Below, one piece after another: positions 10,912-20,558 of a DNA stretch of 25,412 bases (positions within the stretch are counted from its first letter, which is position 1; every line of letters begins with the position of its first letter). The stretch spans positions 1-25,412 of the forward strand of contig JADGJG010000290.1 of the NCBI GenBank assembly GCA_027596195.1, given 5' to 3'. The translations under genes were made by a program, and so were the position numbers. The notes under the pieces are model-generated. The model searched no databases and was not told the DNA's origin. It worked only from the letters and a program-made list of their open reading frames with translations. The stretch is from Podochytrium sp. JEL0797 (taxonomy: Eukaryota; Chytridiomycota; Chytridiomycetes; Chytridiales; Chytriomycetaceae).

Positions 10912-13900
10912 TCACTCCACAATTTTCGTCTCCAACCCCAACACCTCCGCATCCTTCTCACTCACACCCTCCAACCAACTCACATCAAACGAAATCCTCA
11001 CAGCACTCTTTGCCAAATACGCCATCGTTCCATCCCTCCCTTCCTGCGCGAGATCGAAAAACAAACGCCTCGCGAACCGCTCGTTCGTTTCAAACGTCAA
11101 ATCAGGCGCAGCCGTGCGCTCCTCCTTCGTGGTAGGCGAAAGGGTGACTTTGGATTCAAGCCCGGACACGAACGCTGCCACGGCAGATGCGTTTTGGTTC
11201 GCGGCCCAGTGGCTCCAGAAGGAGGCAACGGCGTCGCGAATGATTTTCATGAGGTCCAAGGGACCCGAGTTGATTTGAATCTCGGCGTTGCGTTCGGCGA
11301 TGCGGGATACGACCATGAGACATTCAACACAGATTTGGCGTTCGGCGGGGTCGCGAATCACGTCAAGGTACGATTCAACTTGAAGAGCTGCAGGAGAAAA
11401 GCATTCAGAACCACCACGATCAAGCAAACGCGTCGATAATTTACAGAAAAACTCACCAAAGTTGAGCTCTTCGGGCGTCTTTTCCGAAATCGTTGGATCC
11501 CTCGGCAACAACTCTCTCCCAATCACAATCCCGTGACATCTGCTCAACACCTTCCACACCTTGGGATAAAACTCGGGTGGCACACGATTCAACGCTCCAT
11601 CGTTCTTGCGACGACGCAACCACCGCCCACTCGACGGCATCATCATGTTCGCAGCCGCTCCGGTCGAGAAAGTGCTGGCCGGGAACGACGCAAGGACCTT
11701 CTTTCTGCGCGAGACAAGGTCAACAGTGCGTTCAATGAGAGCCGTGGGTCCGTCGCGAGATGGGGCGTGAGATTCGGGCATGGAGCCAGGCTCGGCACCC
11801 TTTTCTCCAATCAGGCACCACGAGTCTCTGTACGCGACTTGGCGGATTTTGGAGGACCCAAGAGATTCGCAGGCGAGACGTGCAGAGGGGGTCAGGTTTT
11901 CGGTGCAATCGTCCTGAGGAAAAAGTCAATCGCGCGCACAAACGAAACGGAAGCGGACAACCAACCTTGGCAACAACAATCACAATACTCCCAGGATCCA
12001 CAGACTCAATCATTTTCGTAAACTCATACGACTCCTCCGACGAAATGTGCGTGTCAAACGAAGCCGACTCAATAATCGCGCCATCGAGCGGGTCCAACAC
12101 AGCCACATTCAATCCGCGTCCGAAAATAGCAGGCAACGGCACCGAATGGCTGTCCCTCGCCAACTCGATTTTGGCAAAGTTGCCGTCCGTGAATCCCGCC
12201 GATTGAGCCGAGATGGTGAGTGTCGAAGGCAGGGCGATGCCCGAGGTGGTCATTTTGACAATGTGTCTTGCGGAGGATTCGTCGTTTTGGGTGGGGATAT
12301 TTCTCCAGCGGTATGTGGTGGAGAGGCCGAGGGAGGAGTCGGCCGACGTGTTGGTTTGGTCTCTGGCGGACAAGACCGTGCGGAGGAGCATCTTCATCTC
12401 GTAAGGGCTGAGTTGCATCATGTACTCGACCGCCTCTTCCTCGTCGCACGCCTTCAAACGCGAAATCTCTTCGCGCATGGCAATGATGAAAAAGTACGTG
12501 CGGACGCGCTGGATTCCATCGAATGCGGCTGGAGTCGAACGAATGATGGATCCCAAATACGTCAAGACTTCCTGCACCAATGGAGCTTCACGCACGTCGC
12601 TTGCGCTGAGAAAGCATTCGCAATCAGAAATGGAAACAAAATACAACTACCCTCACCAATGCTTGTAAATCAACGCAGCAAGAGCTTCGGGACTCAAAGG
12701 GTCCGTGATAAAGAACTCGTTGCCTCCGAATCCGATCGCCACAGGCTTGCCGCGAATCAACAAATCGGCAACGTTGATGGTCAGAGAGTTGACCATCTTG
12801 TTTAAAAGGCCGGCGACTTGACGCACAATCGACCACTCCTTCGTCTGCATAGCCTTCACGTAGACCTGGAAAATAATCATGAGTTACGAAAAAGCCAGCA
12901 CCAACAGTCAAAGTCAACGCACTTCCTCCAACAGGGACTGAATGGTTCCCAAATGGCCGACGCGGTATTCCATACCGCAACACGACAGCAAATCTACGCA
13001 CAAACTCGAGTTTAGACAATCGCAATCCGCAAATAGGGAGTCAAAACTCACAATGAAGCAGATCAATCTGATCGTAAATGTTGGACGACGCTTCCAACAA
13101 AGCCCTCGCCGCTTCGACGTGAGTCGGATCGTTCAGCGTCAATGTCAAAACTTCATGAGAGTTGCTCAAACTGGCGGATCCAGCCTTCTCCACCGCATCA
13201 GCTGGCAGATCCGAGCCATTGGCAAGCGGGGATGTCCCATTTTGCTGAGCCTTGTCGGTCTTCGATTCAAGCGACTGGGTGGAACCTTTGACAGAGTTTC
13301 GAAGCTCGGTCATGTCGTTGATATCGAACGTGTAGCTGCCGCGACGTTGAGAATCCGCCGCCTTTTCCAACACGCCATTCGAGTCCGACGTGATTCCAAG
13401 TCCGCTGCGGTGAGCAGCACGATTGGATGAGACACCGCGCATAGGGGATCTGCTGGCGTTGCTGCCCATTCTGCCAGAGGCCTGAGGACCGAGATTCGTC
13501 TCGATTTGGTCGGGCAACTTGAAGGAATCCGTGATGGGAAGGGGCTCTTCGGTAAAGTATGGGCTTTTCAACGGGCTCTTGGACACGTTTTGAGAGAAAT
13601 AGGCGCTCGTGTCAACAAAGCTCGAAGTCACGCGTCGCAAGCTGCGACCTCTGGATCGTTCGGCAGTGGGTCCAGCGGGAGTCACCGGCTCGGACTGCAG
13701 CTTGTGAATATCGTGATGGTGCCACTCGCCTTTCAGAACCGAGTGCCAATCTTCCGTCTCGCGAACCGATTCAGACGAAACCAAAAAGTCGAGACTCTCG
13801 ATACAAGCCGTGTTCATCATTTCGCTCAAACGGCCGACACGGACGCGAACGCCGCCGCACATTCCGGAGCGGAGAGACATCATGAAGTTCAAGAGGTTGC

Positions 13901-16360
13901 GTTTGCTGTCGCGGTGGTTGTATCTCCATCTCTGGATCTCTGAAGAGTCCTTGGAAGACTTCAAATCGCCCAGCATTTCGCTCGTCAACATGACGCAGAT
14001 CGTGGGGCGTCCGGGGTACCACCAGTGGTTCTTGACGAACGCGACTTCTTGCTCCAACGTGCTGACGACTGTTGAAAATCGTGAAATCGTTAGAATTTCT
14101 TCAATCGAACGATCGATTATCTTACGGTAGTTGTTGTCAGCGACGAGGTAGAATTCTTCCTTGTCCATGAAGTGAGGCAGGAAAGCGTACATGCGGCCTT
14201 GACAGCGATACAGCTTTGACGTCGAGAGGGTACCCATTGGACGCCTGGGTCGCCCAGAGAGACCCTATTAAAGTCCAAGCGTCAAAAGTGTGCTCGGTTT
14301 TCGTAGCTGGGTGGAAAGGGCAACTCACAAGCTTCGCGTTTTCGCCCAAAGAAGAATACGCGTCTCTCAAGGCCGAAGGCGGCGAGATCGTGACGGGAGC
14401 ACACGTGTCCAGCGTCTGCGTTTCCAACCCGAAAGTCGCCAGCTTGGCTTGCAGCTCAGAGTTCTCGGCGAGAAGAACGATTTGAACCACAACCTCGGAT
14501 CCTTGTTTTGGTCTGAATGGAAGCAAACGACGGCCAAGCGGGTCCAACTCAGCGGGACTCAAAAGATCGTCCTGGATCAAAGATCCAAGAATATAGAGGG
14601 ACTGGGCCCAAACCAAGGGAACGTTTTCGTTGGCGATTCTCTTGACGCTTCCAGGGAAGGCTTTCTCTTCAGCAATCTTGTCCTTGGGAACAATGTAAAG
14701 TTCTAAGAAGGAGCGAAAGCATTTTAGACGTCGGATATCAAGGACTGTCGTCACTCACCAGGAACAAGTTTGGTCCCCGAAGGCGGGCGGTTGTGGGGTC
14801 TCTTGACGACCGACATGCGACGGCCCGAGCCAGATGCGCGGCGACCCTTTCTCTCCTCAACAACAGGTTCCTCAATGGGCTTGAATGTCATGATGGAAGA
14901 AGATTCGACCAAAAGTGGTTCCAGCAAATCACGGTATTCGGCGACTTGCTTTCCGTCGTTACGGAAGAGACCGTCGAGAATCATGTACGTGTAAAAAAGT
15001 GGCCATTCGCATTCGATTCCTTCGAAAATCTTCAGCTCGTGCGCGTCATAGTGAAGTCTGGGGAGGAGGAGGGGGGGGTTGTTTGAGAGTCGGAAACCAA
15101 CAACAAAAATCAACTGACCTGTGCGTGTCTTCGAGAATTGTTTGATGGCCGTCTCTCAAGAATCTCTTGAAGCCATGTTGACCCCCAAGCTTCTTCACAA
15201 TCTCCTCGCGAGTTTTCGTAATCAGTTTCGTGTCGCTGACGGCAAACGCAGGAAACGAAATCACAGACAAAACGGCCGCGTCAACTTCCTTCGAGTGGGA
15301 TTCTCTGGGAAGCGCGGAGTGGAGCGTGGTGTAGTTTCTCGTGATTTCGTCGGGAAGAACGTGAATCACCTGGGGAAGAAATGAGTCAGCAAAGATCCAC
15401 AATTTTTGGAAGCAGCGGAAAATCTCACCGAAGACGGGCCACCACGAGCTCCAAACAAATTCACACCGTTGATCGCTTGCAGTGCGGCAACAACCATTCC
15501 GATCGACGAAGAGTTCAGTTCGGGGGTTCCGTGGTTGATCTTGTTTCCACGCTCCCAGATACCAAAATCTGGCGTGCGATACGCTCCTGTTATAATAATG
15601 TTTTTAGAACTGGATCGGGAAGGAAAGGGGGGGCGAAAGACGCGTCCGTACTCTCGACGTAAAAGACGAGGTTCTGAATGAAATTCACTTCATCCATCGT
15701 GAAGATCACGAGGGTTCCAGCAGCGGTCATTTGGGCCAAAGAAAGAAGGAACAGACTCGTCGCGTCGATTTGCAAATGTCCCCATTCTCTATCTCCCACA
15801 ACTGTGTCACCGGTGCCCGTGTTGAATCTTGAAGCAGAAAAGAGAATAAGCAAGCTGTTTTACAATCGATTTCGAAAACTCACTTTGCGTGGAGAGCATT
15901 TTCGATACGTTGATTGTTTTTGAAGATCTCGACCTTGTGTGCTTGGCGCATGTAACAAAAAAGGATTCCGCGCATACACTTGATGGTGGCATGCTCGAGC
16001 TCGTAAGCTCTGCCTTCGTCATCGTCAATCCGGCGGTAGGCAAGTGCGAGACCCCAAGCAGCCATGATGGAATAAACATTGTCGCTGAGTGACCAAACGG
16101 GGTGAGACGGATATTCCTTTCATCGTGAACTCATACCGAATCCAGGCATCGCGATAGTCTCCGTGCGTGGTTACTGCCACCGAGGCGGGAATCTAAAAGG
16201 GGGGAGATTTGAGACACATTGTTGACCAAGCGGCAAGCTGCGCATTGAAAACATTTCATACCAGTCCAGTGGCCGGGTTCTGGCGAGAGAGGATAATGGA
16301 CGACACTTCATGGTAGTACGTATCGAGGCGATCCTTGATGAACCGATGGCTTGACGGCAT
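10912..16360 (-). CDS. Phosphorylase kinase alpha/beta-type regulatory subunit with inserted ILEI-like domain
   Basis: In animals the alpha and beta subunits restrain the gamma kinase that activates glycogen phosphorylase. Exons: 16360-16262, 16192-16137, 16084-15884, 15827-15652, 15586-15429, 15369-15119, 15057-14759, 14702-14329, 14264-14126, 14068-13052, 12993-12923, 12865-12657, 12605-11966, 11913-11457, 11387-10912. All phases agree, giving about 1,540 residues against about 1,100-1,240 in animals. The N-terminal GH15-like domain has [79 protein letters not shown] and [15 protein letters not shown]. The C-terminal domain has [34 protein letters not shown] and [11 protein letters not shown]. 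Between these lies the ILEI-like insert (11770-12255). RRxS/T sites sit in two linkers. The end KIVE lacks the CaaX prenylation motif of animal alpha and beta subunits. Alpha versus beta cannot be assigned. Confidence 0.93.
11770..12255 (-). other. ILEI/FAM3-type domain encoded inside the phosphorylase-kinase subunit
   Basis: Exons 13 and 14 encode a domain in the order expected for ILEI/FAM3: [78 protein letters not shown] and [17 protein letters not shown]3 proteins show the same series: GRG-N-V-V, FD, G-IV, D-A, LGS, FRD-W and G-KG. The 52-nt intron (11965-11914) splits it after VVAK. The surrounding segments are the phosphorylase-kinase C-terminal region, so this is an insertion in one reading frame and not a neighbouring gene. 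The family call is mine from motif order; no profile search was run. Confidence 0.75.
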
Positions 16361-16473
16361 TTCACCTCGATTGAGCTTTGGCGGAAAAAAATTGTGTGGG
16401 CGGTTGTTCTCGGCGATTGGCGGAAAAGGTTGGAACCCTATTTTTCCTTGACTTGAGATACGATCCGATAAGG
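16361..16473. promoter_or_regulatory. 113-bp divergent promoter with two TTGGCGGAAAA boxes
   Basis: The phosphorylase-kinase gene (-) and CNBD copy A (+) are transcribed away from each other across 113 bp. TTGGCGGAAAA occurs exactly twice, at 16378-16388 and 16417-16427, in the same orientation 39 bp apart. The sequence resembles E2F sites (TTTSSCGC, then GAAA). Regulation by E2F is inferred only. Confidence 0.6.
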
Positions 16474-18386
16474 ATGGACACCCGATCCAGCGCCATCGAC
16501 GCCAAACTAGAATCTCTCAAAAGGGAACTGGAGCAACTGTCCATCGCAAAGTTATTCGATCGCGTCCTGACCCAAGAAGACACAATCTCGCGTTTGAACA
16601 ATGCGTTGGCATCACTGACGACTGAAAACGAGCGGCACGAGGAAGCGATTCTGAAATACAAAACAACAAGCCAAAAGGTTCTTCAATGTGTCGAGGAAGT
16701 TCTTCAATATGAGCAGCCACTGCAAGATATGTTTGACGAAACTTCAAAAAAAAGAGCAAAAGACCTCTTGAACGCAGGCAAGACATGCCCTGAAATCATC
16801 GATGCCTTGAAAAACCTGAGGATCGCAGCAAATATAAAACGAAAACGTAGGCCTTCGTCAGCGCGTCTCGTTTCAATTATTCGAGTTGAAACCACAAAAC
16901 CGTCGCAATCGGAAGAGAGGAGCAGTCCTGCAATACAGAGCTTGCTGACATTTCCTTTATTTGCAAGCCTGCCATGGGAAGCAATCACGCGTTTGGCTGC
17001 GGGAACGTACGAAAAAAGAAAGCGTGTCGGGGAAGCCATCACCAGCAAGGGCGAAGAATCGCTTGAAATGTATTTTCTGACAAGTGGAACGGCTTCATTC
17101 GTATTGTCTGTCTTCCCTGTTTCTCGCGTTTGCTGAAAAATGCAACCCAATTATCAAGGGCCAAAGAAGGACAGCAACAGTTATAGCGTCCACAGACTGC
17201 ATTATGACTGTTGTTACAAAGCAGAAGCTCGATGAAGTTGTCGCAATCTTTCCGGTGGCGAAAAAGCTCATTGACGACTTTGCTGCGAATGAGCCACTTT
17301 GGTGGGAACAGCAGAAGTACGTCGAAACGGAAGAAAGATTTGGAGCCGATTTCGTTAATGATATTGCCCGCAAAGGCATAAAGAAGGTAAGTCGACACGA
17401 ACGGTTTTCAACTCTGTTACTGACACACGACTGTCGCAGTTGGAATGCTTTTCCGAGGCACCAGAAGCGTTCGTCGACACGCTGGCCATGACCATGAAAT
17501 GCCTTGTATTCCAGCCGAATGAGAATATCATTTCAATAAGTGACGTTGCGGATTGTATGTATTTCATTTTGCAAGGTTCTGTTGAAGTTATGGCAGCACG
17601 GGAATCATCCACGCGTGAGTTTCTTTGTAAAGTTACCGATTTTACTGAACTTCAACGCAGCGAGATGCAAGCAGGGGCTTCCTTTGGAGAGGTTGGAATT
17701 CTTTCGAATATGAAACGAACCGCGTCGATTCGTGCCAAGGAAGAATGCTTCGTATTCCAGCTCACGAAAGAGAGTCTTGAGCGAATTATTCAAGGATACC
17801 CGTCTGTCAAAGTCCGACTGCAAGCAGCGGCTGATGAGAGGCTGACTCTGTTCCGACAACGATAAAGCAGAACAAGTTTGAAACTATCCCTTCCGGACCA
17901 ATTCGATATCGAAGTTTCAGAGCAGTGGCTGGCCAAGGTACATATTTGACATGCAATCGATTCATTCAAGTGAATTAACACGCTAAACAGTTGAGCATGT
18001 TTTTCGGGATCGAGCTGTCAGTTATTTCAAAACTGGCGTCCGTCATGGTTCGAAAAACATGGAAAACTGGAGATTTAATTATTCGATGTGGAGATACCGG
18101 AACAAGCATATTTTTCTTGGCCGCAGGGAATGCCGACGTTATCGGCGAATTTGGTGAAATTCTCGAGTCAGTCTCGGGACCCACCGCGTATTTTGGCGAA
18201 GTTGCCATCATTGAACACGTTCCACGAACTGCATCAGTCAAGTGCACAAAAACGTGTTCGACGTACGAACTTCGTAAGGATGACGTGAACCACATTTTGA
18301 AAAGTTACCCGGAAATTGAAAAGAAAATGAAGGAGACGGCAAGTTTGAGGATGCAGCAATATTTGATGCGGTCGGTGCTGGCATGA
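16474..18386 (+). CDS. Triple cyclic-nucleotide-binding protein, copy A (damaged)
   Basis: Proposed exons: 16474-17100, 17159-17386, 17440-17937 and 17991-18386. The start MDTRSSAIDAKLESL aligns with the starts of copies B-D. A coiled coil (about 1-100) is followed by CNBD1 from about residue 158. CNBD1 lacks the FGELGV part of its phosphate-binding cassette and goes straight to QRRTATVIA. The WWEQQKY linker and CNBD2 (FGEVGILSNMKRTASIRA) are intact, though CNBD2 carries an extra stretch that looks like an unspliced 46-nt GTGAGT...CGCAG intron (17615-17660). Splicing it would break the frame. An in-frame TAA (17863-17865) follows FRQR, while the same frame continues with LPDQFDIEV and CNBD3 (YFGEVAIIEHVPRTASV). 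CNBD3 ends LMRSVLA without the last intron of B and C. The product is either a truncated one- or two-domain protein or a pseudogene. Confidence 0.7.
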
Positions 18387-18456
18387 TTTTGAGTTTCGTT
18401 GGGTCAAAACGAACAATGTGATTTTTTTGTTCTTTTGAAGCGAACATTCGACCTCC

Positions 18457-20455
18457 ATGGGAACCGACTTGAAAGAAGCGACCTCCTCGGAGCTTGACTT
18501 CGTGGCAGCAAATATTGACGGCAGGTCAATCTCTCTCCTCAACGAACGCGTCCACAAGGATGAAGAAATGATTTGCCACCTCAAGGACCAAATCAGGACA
18601 CTGACGGACGAAAAAGTCGACATGGTGAACTATATCCGATCCACAAACGAGATGGTTGCAAAACTGTGTTCCGAAGTTTCCAGTACAGCTGTTGCGTTGA
18701 AAGAAGCAGCGGATATACACTCGGGTGCCATTTTCAAGCTGGTCGATTTCAAGGCTTCCCTCCGCGCACCCGAATCTTTCAATCTCGAACCCTTACAAAC
18801 CATGGACTCCTCATTTATGAGCAGTCGATTCATGTCTGGAACTTTTGTTGAAAAAGGCACGAAAGGTCATGTCACCGTGTTGAAAGAACGCGCCGCGAAA
18901 GACACGTTACACACCCTCAAACAAGAAAACCCAAACTACTACCCGTACATCAATATATTGATGCGGTTCACTTTATTCGCAAGTTTTCCACGCGACATCA
19001 TGGAAAAGGTGTGCTTGTCGGCGTACGAAATGACTCGAAGGAAAGGGCAGACCATTATCACCAAAGGGGAAGAGGGGGCTGAAATATTCTTTATACTGAG
19101 TGGAGTAGTCTCGATTTTTGTCGAAGATAAGGAGCTGTCGAGTTTGCAGATGCCCGTGTTCTTTGGTGAACTTGGTGTCTGTAAGTCGCGTGTTCGGACA
19201 ATTTGATTCGCTGACACCTTTTATAGTATTCAAATTCAAACGAACGGCAACTGTAATCGCAAAAACTGATGTGGCCATGGTCGTGGTGACGAGACAAAAG
19301 CTCGATGAGATTCTGGCGACTGCCCCGTTAGTCCAAGCCGAGGTGGAGAAATTCTCGGCCAACAAGGAGATTTGGTGGTTGAAGCAGCAATACGCGAGTG
19401 GCCAAGAAAAGTTTGGTTCCGAGTTTGCCAACGACATTGCGCGAAAGAATATCAGAAAGGTATGCCAGTCAGTCGAACTATAATCGAGCTGATGCTCTTC
19501 CTTTGCAGCTCGACCTATTCCGGGACGCGCCAGACGCGTTCGTGGACTCGCTGGCCATGACGATGAAATGTCACGTAGTTCACCCAGGCGATAACATTAT
19601 CAACTTCGGAGACGAGTCACAAGCAATGTATTTCCTTCTGGCTGGAACGGTTCAAGTTGTCGGAGAAACGGGAGTCGTGCATGCAGAAATTCAACAGGGA
19701 TCTTTCTTTGGAGAAGTGGGTGTATTGCTAAATATGAAGCGAACGGCGTCAATTCGCGCAAAGGACGAAAGTTACGTGTTCGAAATCACGAAAGAGAACC
19801 TGGATTCAGTGGCGCTATCGTATCCTTTGATGAAGGAAAAACTGCAAGAGGAGGCGGCTGAACGGTTTGCACTCGTTCAGGCTCGTGCGAAAGTAAAAGG
19901 GGGAAGTATCGCGAGCCTTCCCGATCAATTCGACATGGAAGTCGGAGAGAGTGCGCTGGGAAAAGTAAGATCCGATTCGATTTCAATATCTCATCTAATT
20001 CCCCCTTTCGTAGCTGAGTTTGTTCAGAGGCGTGGACCAATCGGTCATCCAAGAACTCGCAATGTCAATGATTCGAAAAACTTGGGAAGCCAACGAAATT
20101 ATAATCCAATGCGGAGATCCCGGTGACAGTATGTTTTTCCTTGCAGCAGGAACGGCTAACGTGATTACCGAATTTGATGAGGTGATTGACGATGTTTCGG
20201 GGCCGTCTGCGTATTTTGGTGAGGTGGCGATTATTGAGCAAGTTCCGAGAACGGCAACCATCAAATGTACATCAACATGCTCAACTTATGAGTTAAAGAA
20301 GGATGACGTGAAGGCGGTTATGAACAAGCACCCGGATATCGCACATCAAATCAAGGAAACCGCCGACGCCAGAATGCAAAAGGTAAATAAGTAAGAATCA
20401 GTAGCAGTCGACTAACCCTATCGTTTAGTATCTAATGCGAAATGTTCTAGCCTGA
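18457..20455 (+). CDS. Triple cyclic-nucleotide-binding protein, copy B (intact)
   Basis: Exons 18457-19180, 19227-19459, 19509-19964, 20014-20382 and 20429-20455 give 602 residues with all phases consistent. Order: N-terminal coiled coil (about 25-90), CNBD1 (about 169-275, FTLFASF...FFGELGV/LFKFKRTATVIA), linker WWLKQQYASGQEKFG, CNBD2 (about 320-450, FFGEVGVLLNMKRTASIRA), linker LPDQFDMEV, CNBD3 (about 472-595, YFGEVAIIEQVPRTATIKC), end YLMRNVLA. Each cassette keeps the ribose-binding Glu and phosphate-binding Arg, followed by Thr, as in cGMP sites. There is no kinase, channel, GEF or cyclase domain, signal peptide or membrane segment, so it is likely a soluble cyclic-nucleotide receptor or scaffold. 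It starts 70 bp after copy A. Function is unknown. Confidence 0.9.
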
Positions 20456-20558
20456 CTCATTTTCATTTTTGTCGCGTTTTGGCCAACAATGGGCTTTGGA
20501 AAAATTCGCATTCCTTTCTTTCCCCCTCTCGTTAAAAAAAAAGTTCATCCGAGACATC
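20456..20558 (+). promoter_or_regulatory. Spacer between CNBD copies B and C
   Basis: Only 103 bp separate the stop of B and the start of C. It includes TTTTGGCCAACAATGGGC and a run of A (20534-20542). It must hold both terminator and promoter unless the genes are co-transcribed. The 70-bp (A-B) and 146-bp (C-D, 22693-22838) spacers are comparably short, and no motif shared by all three was found by eye. Confidence 0.4.
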
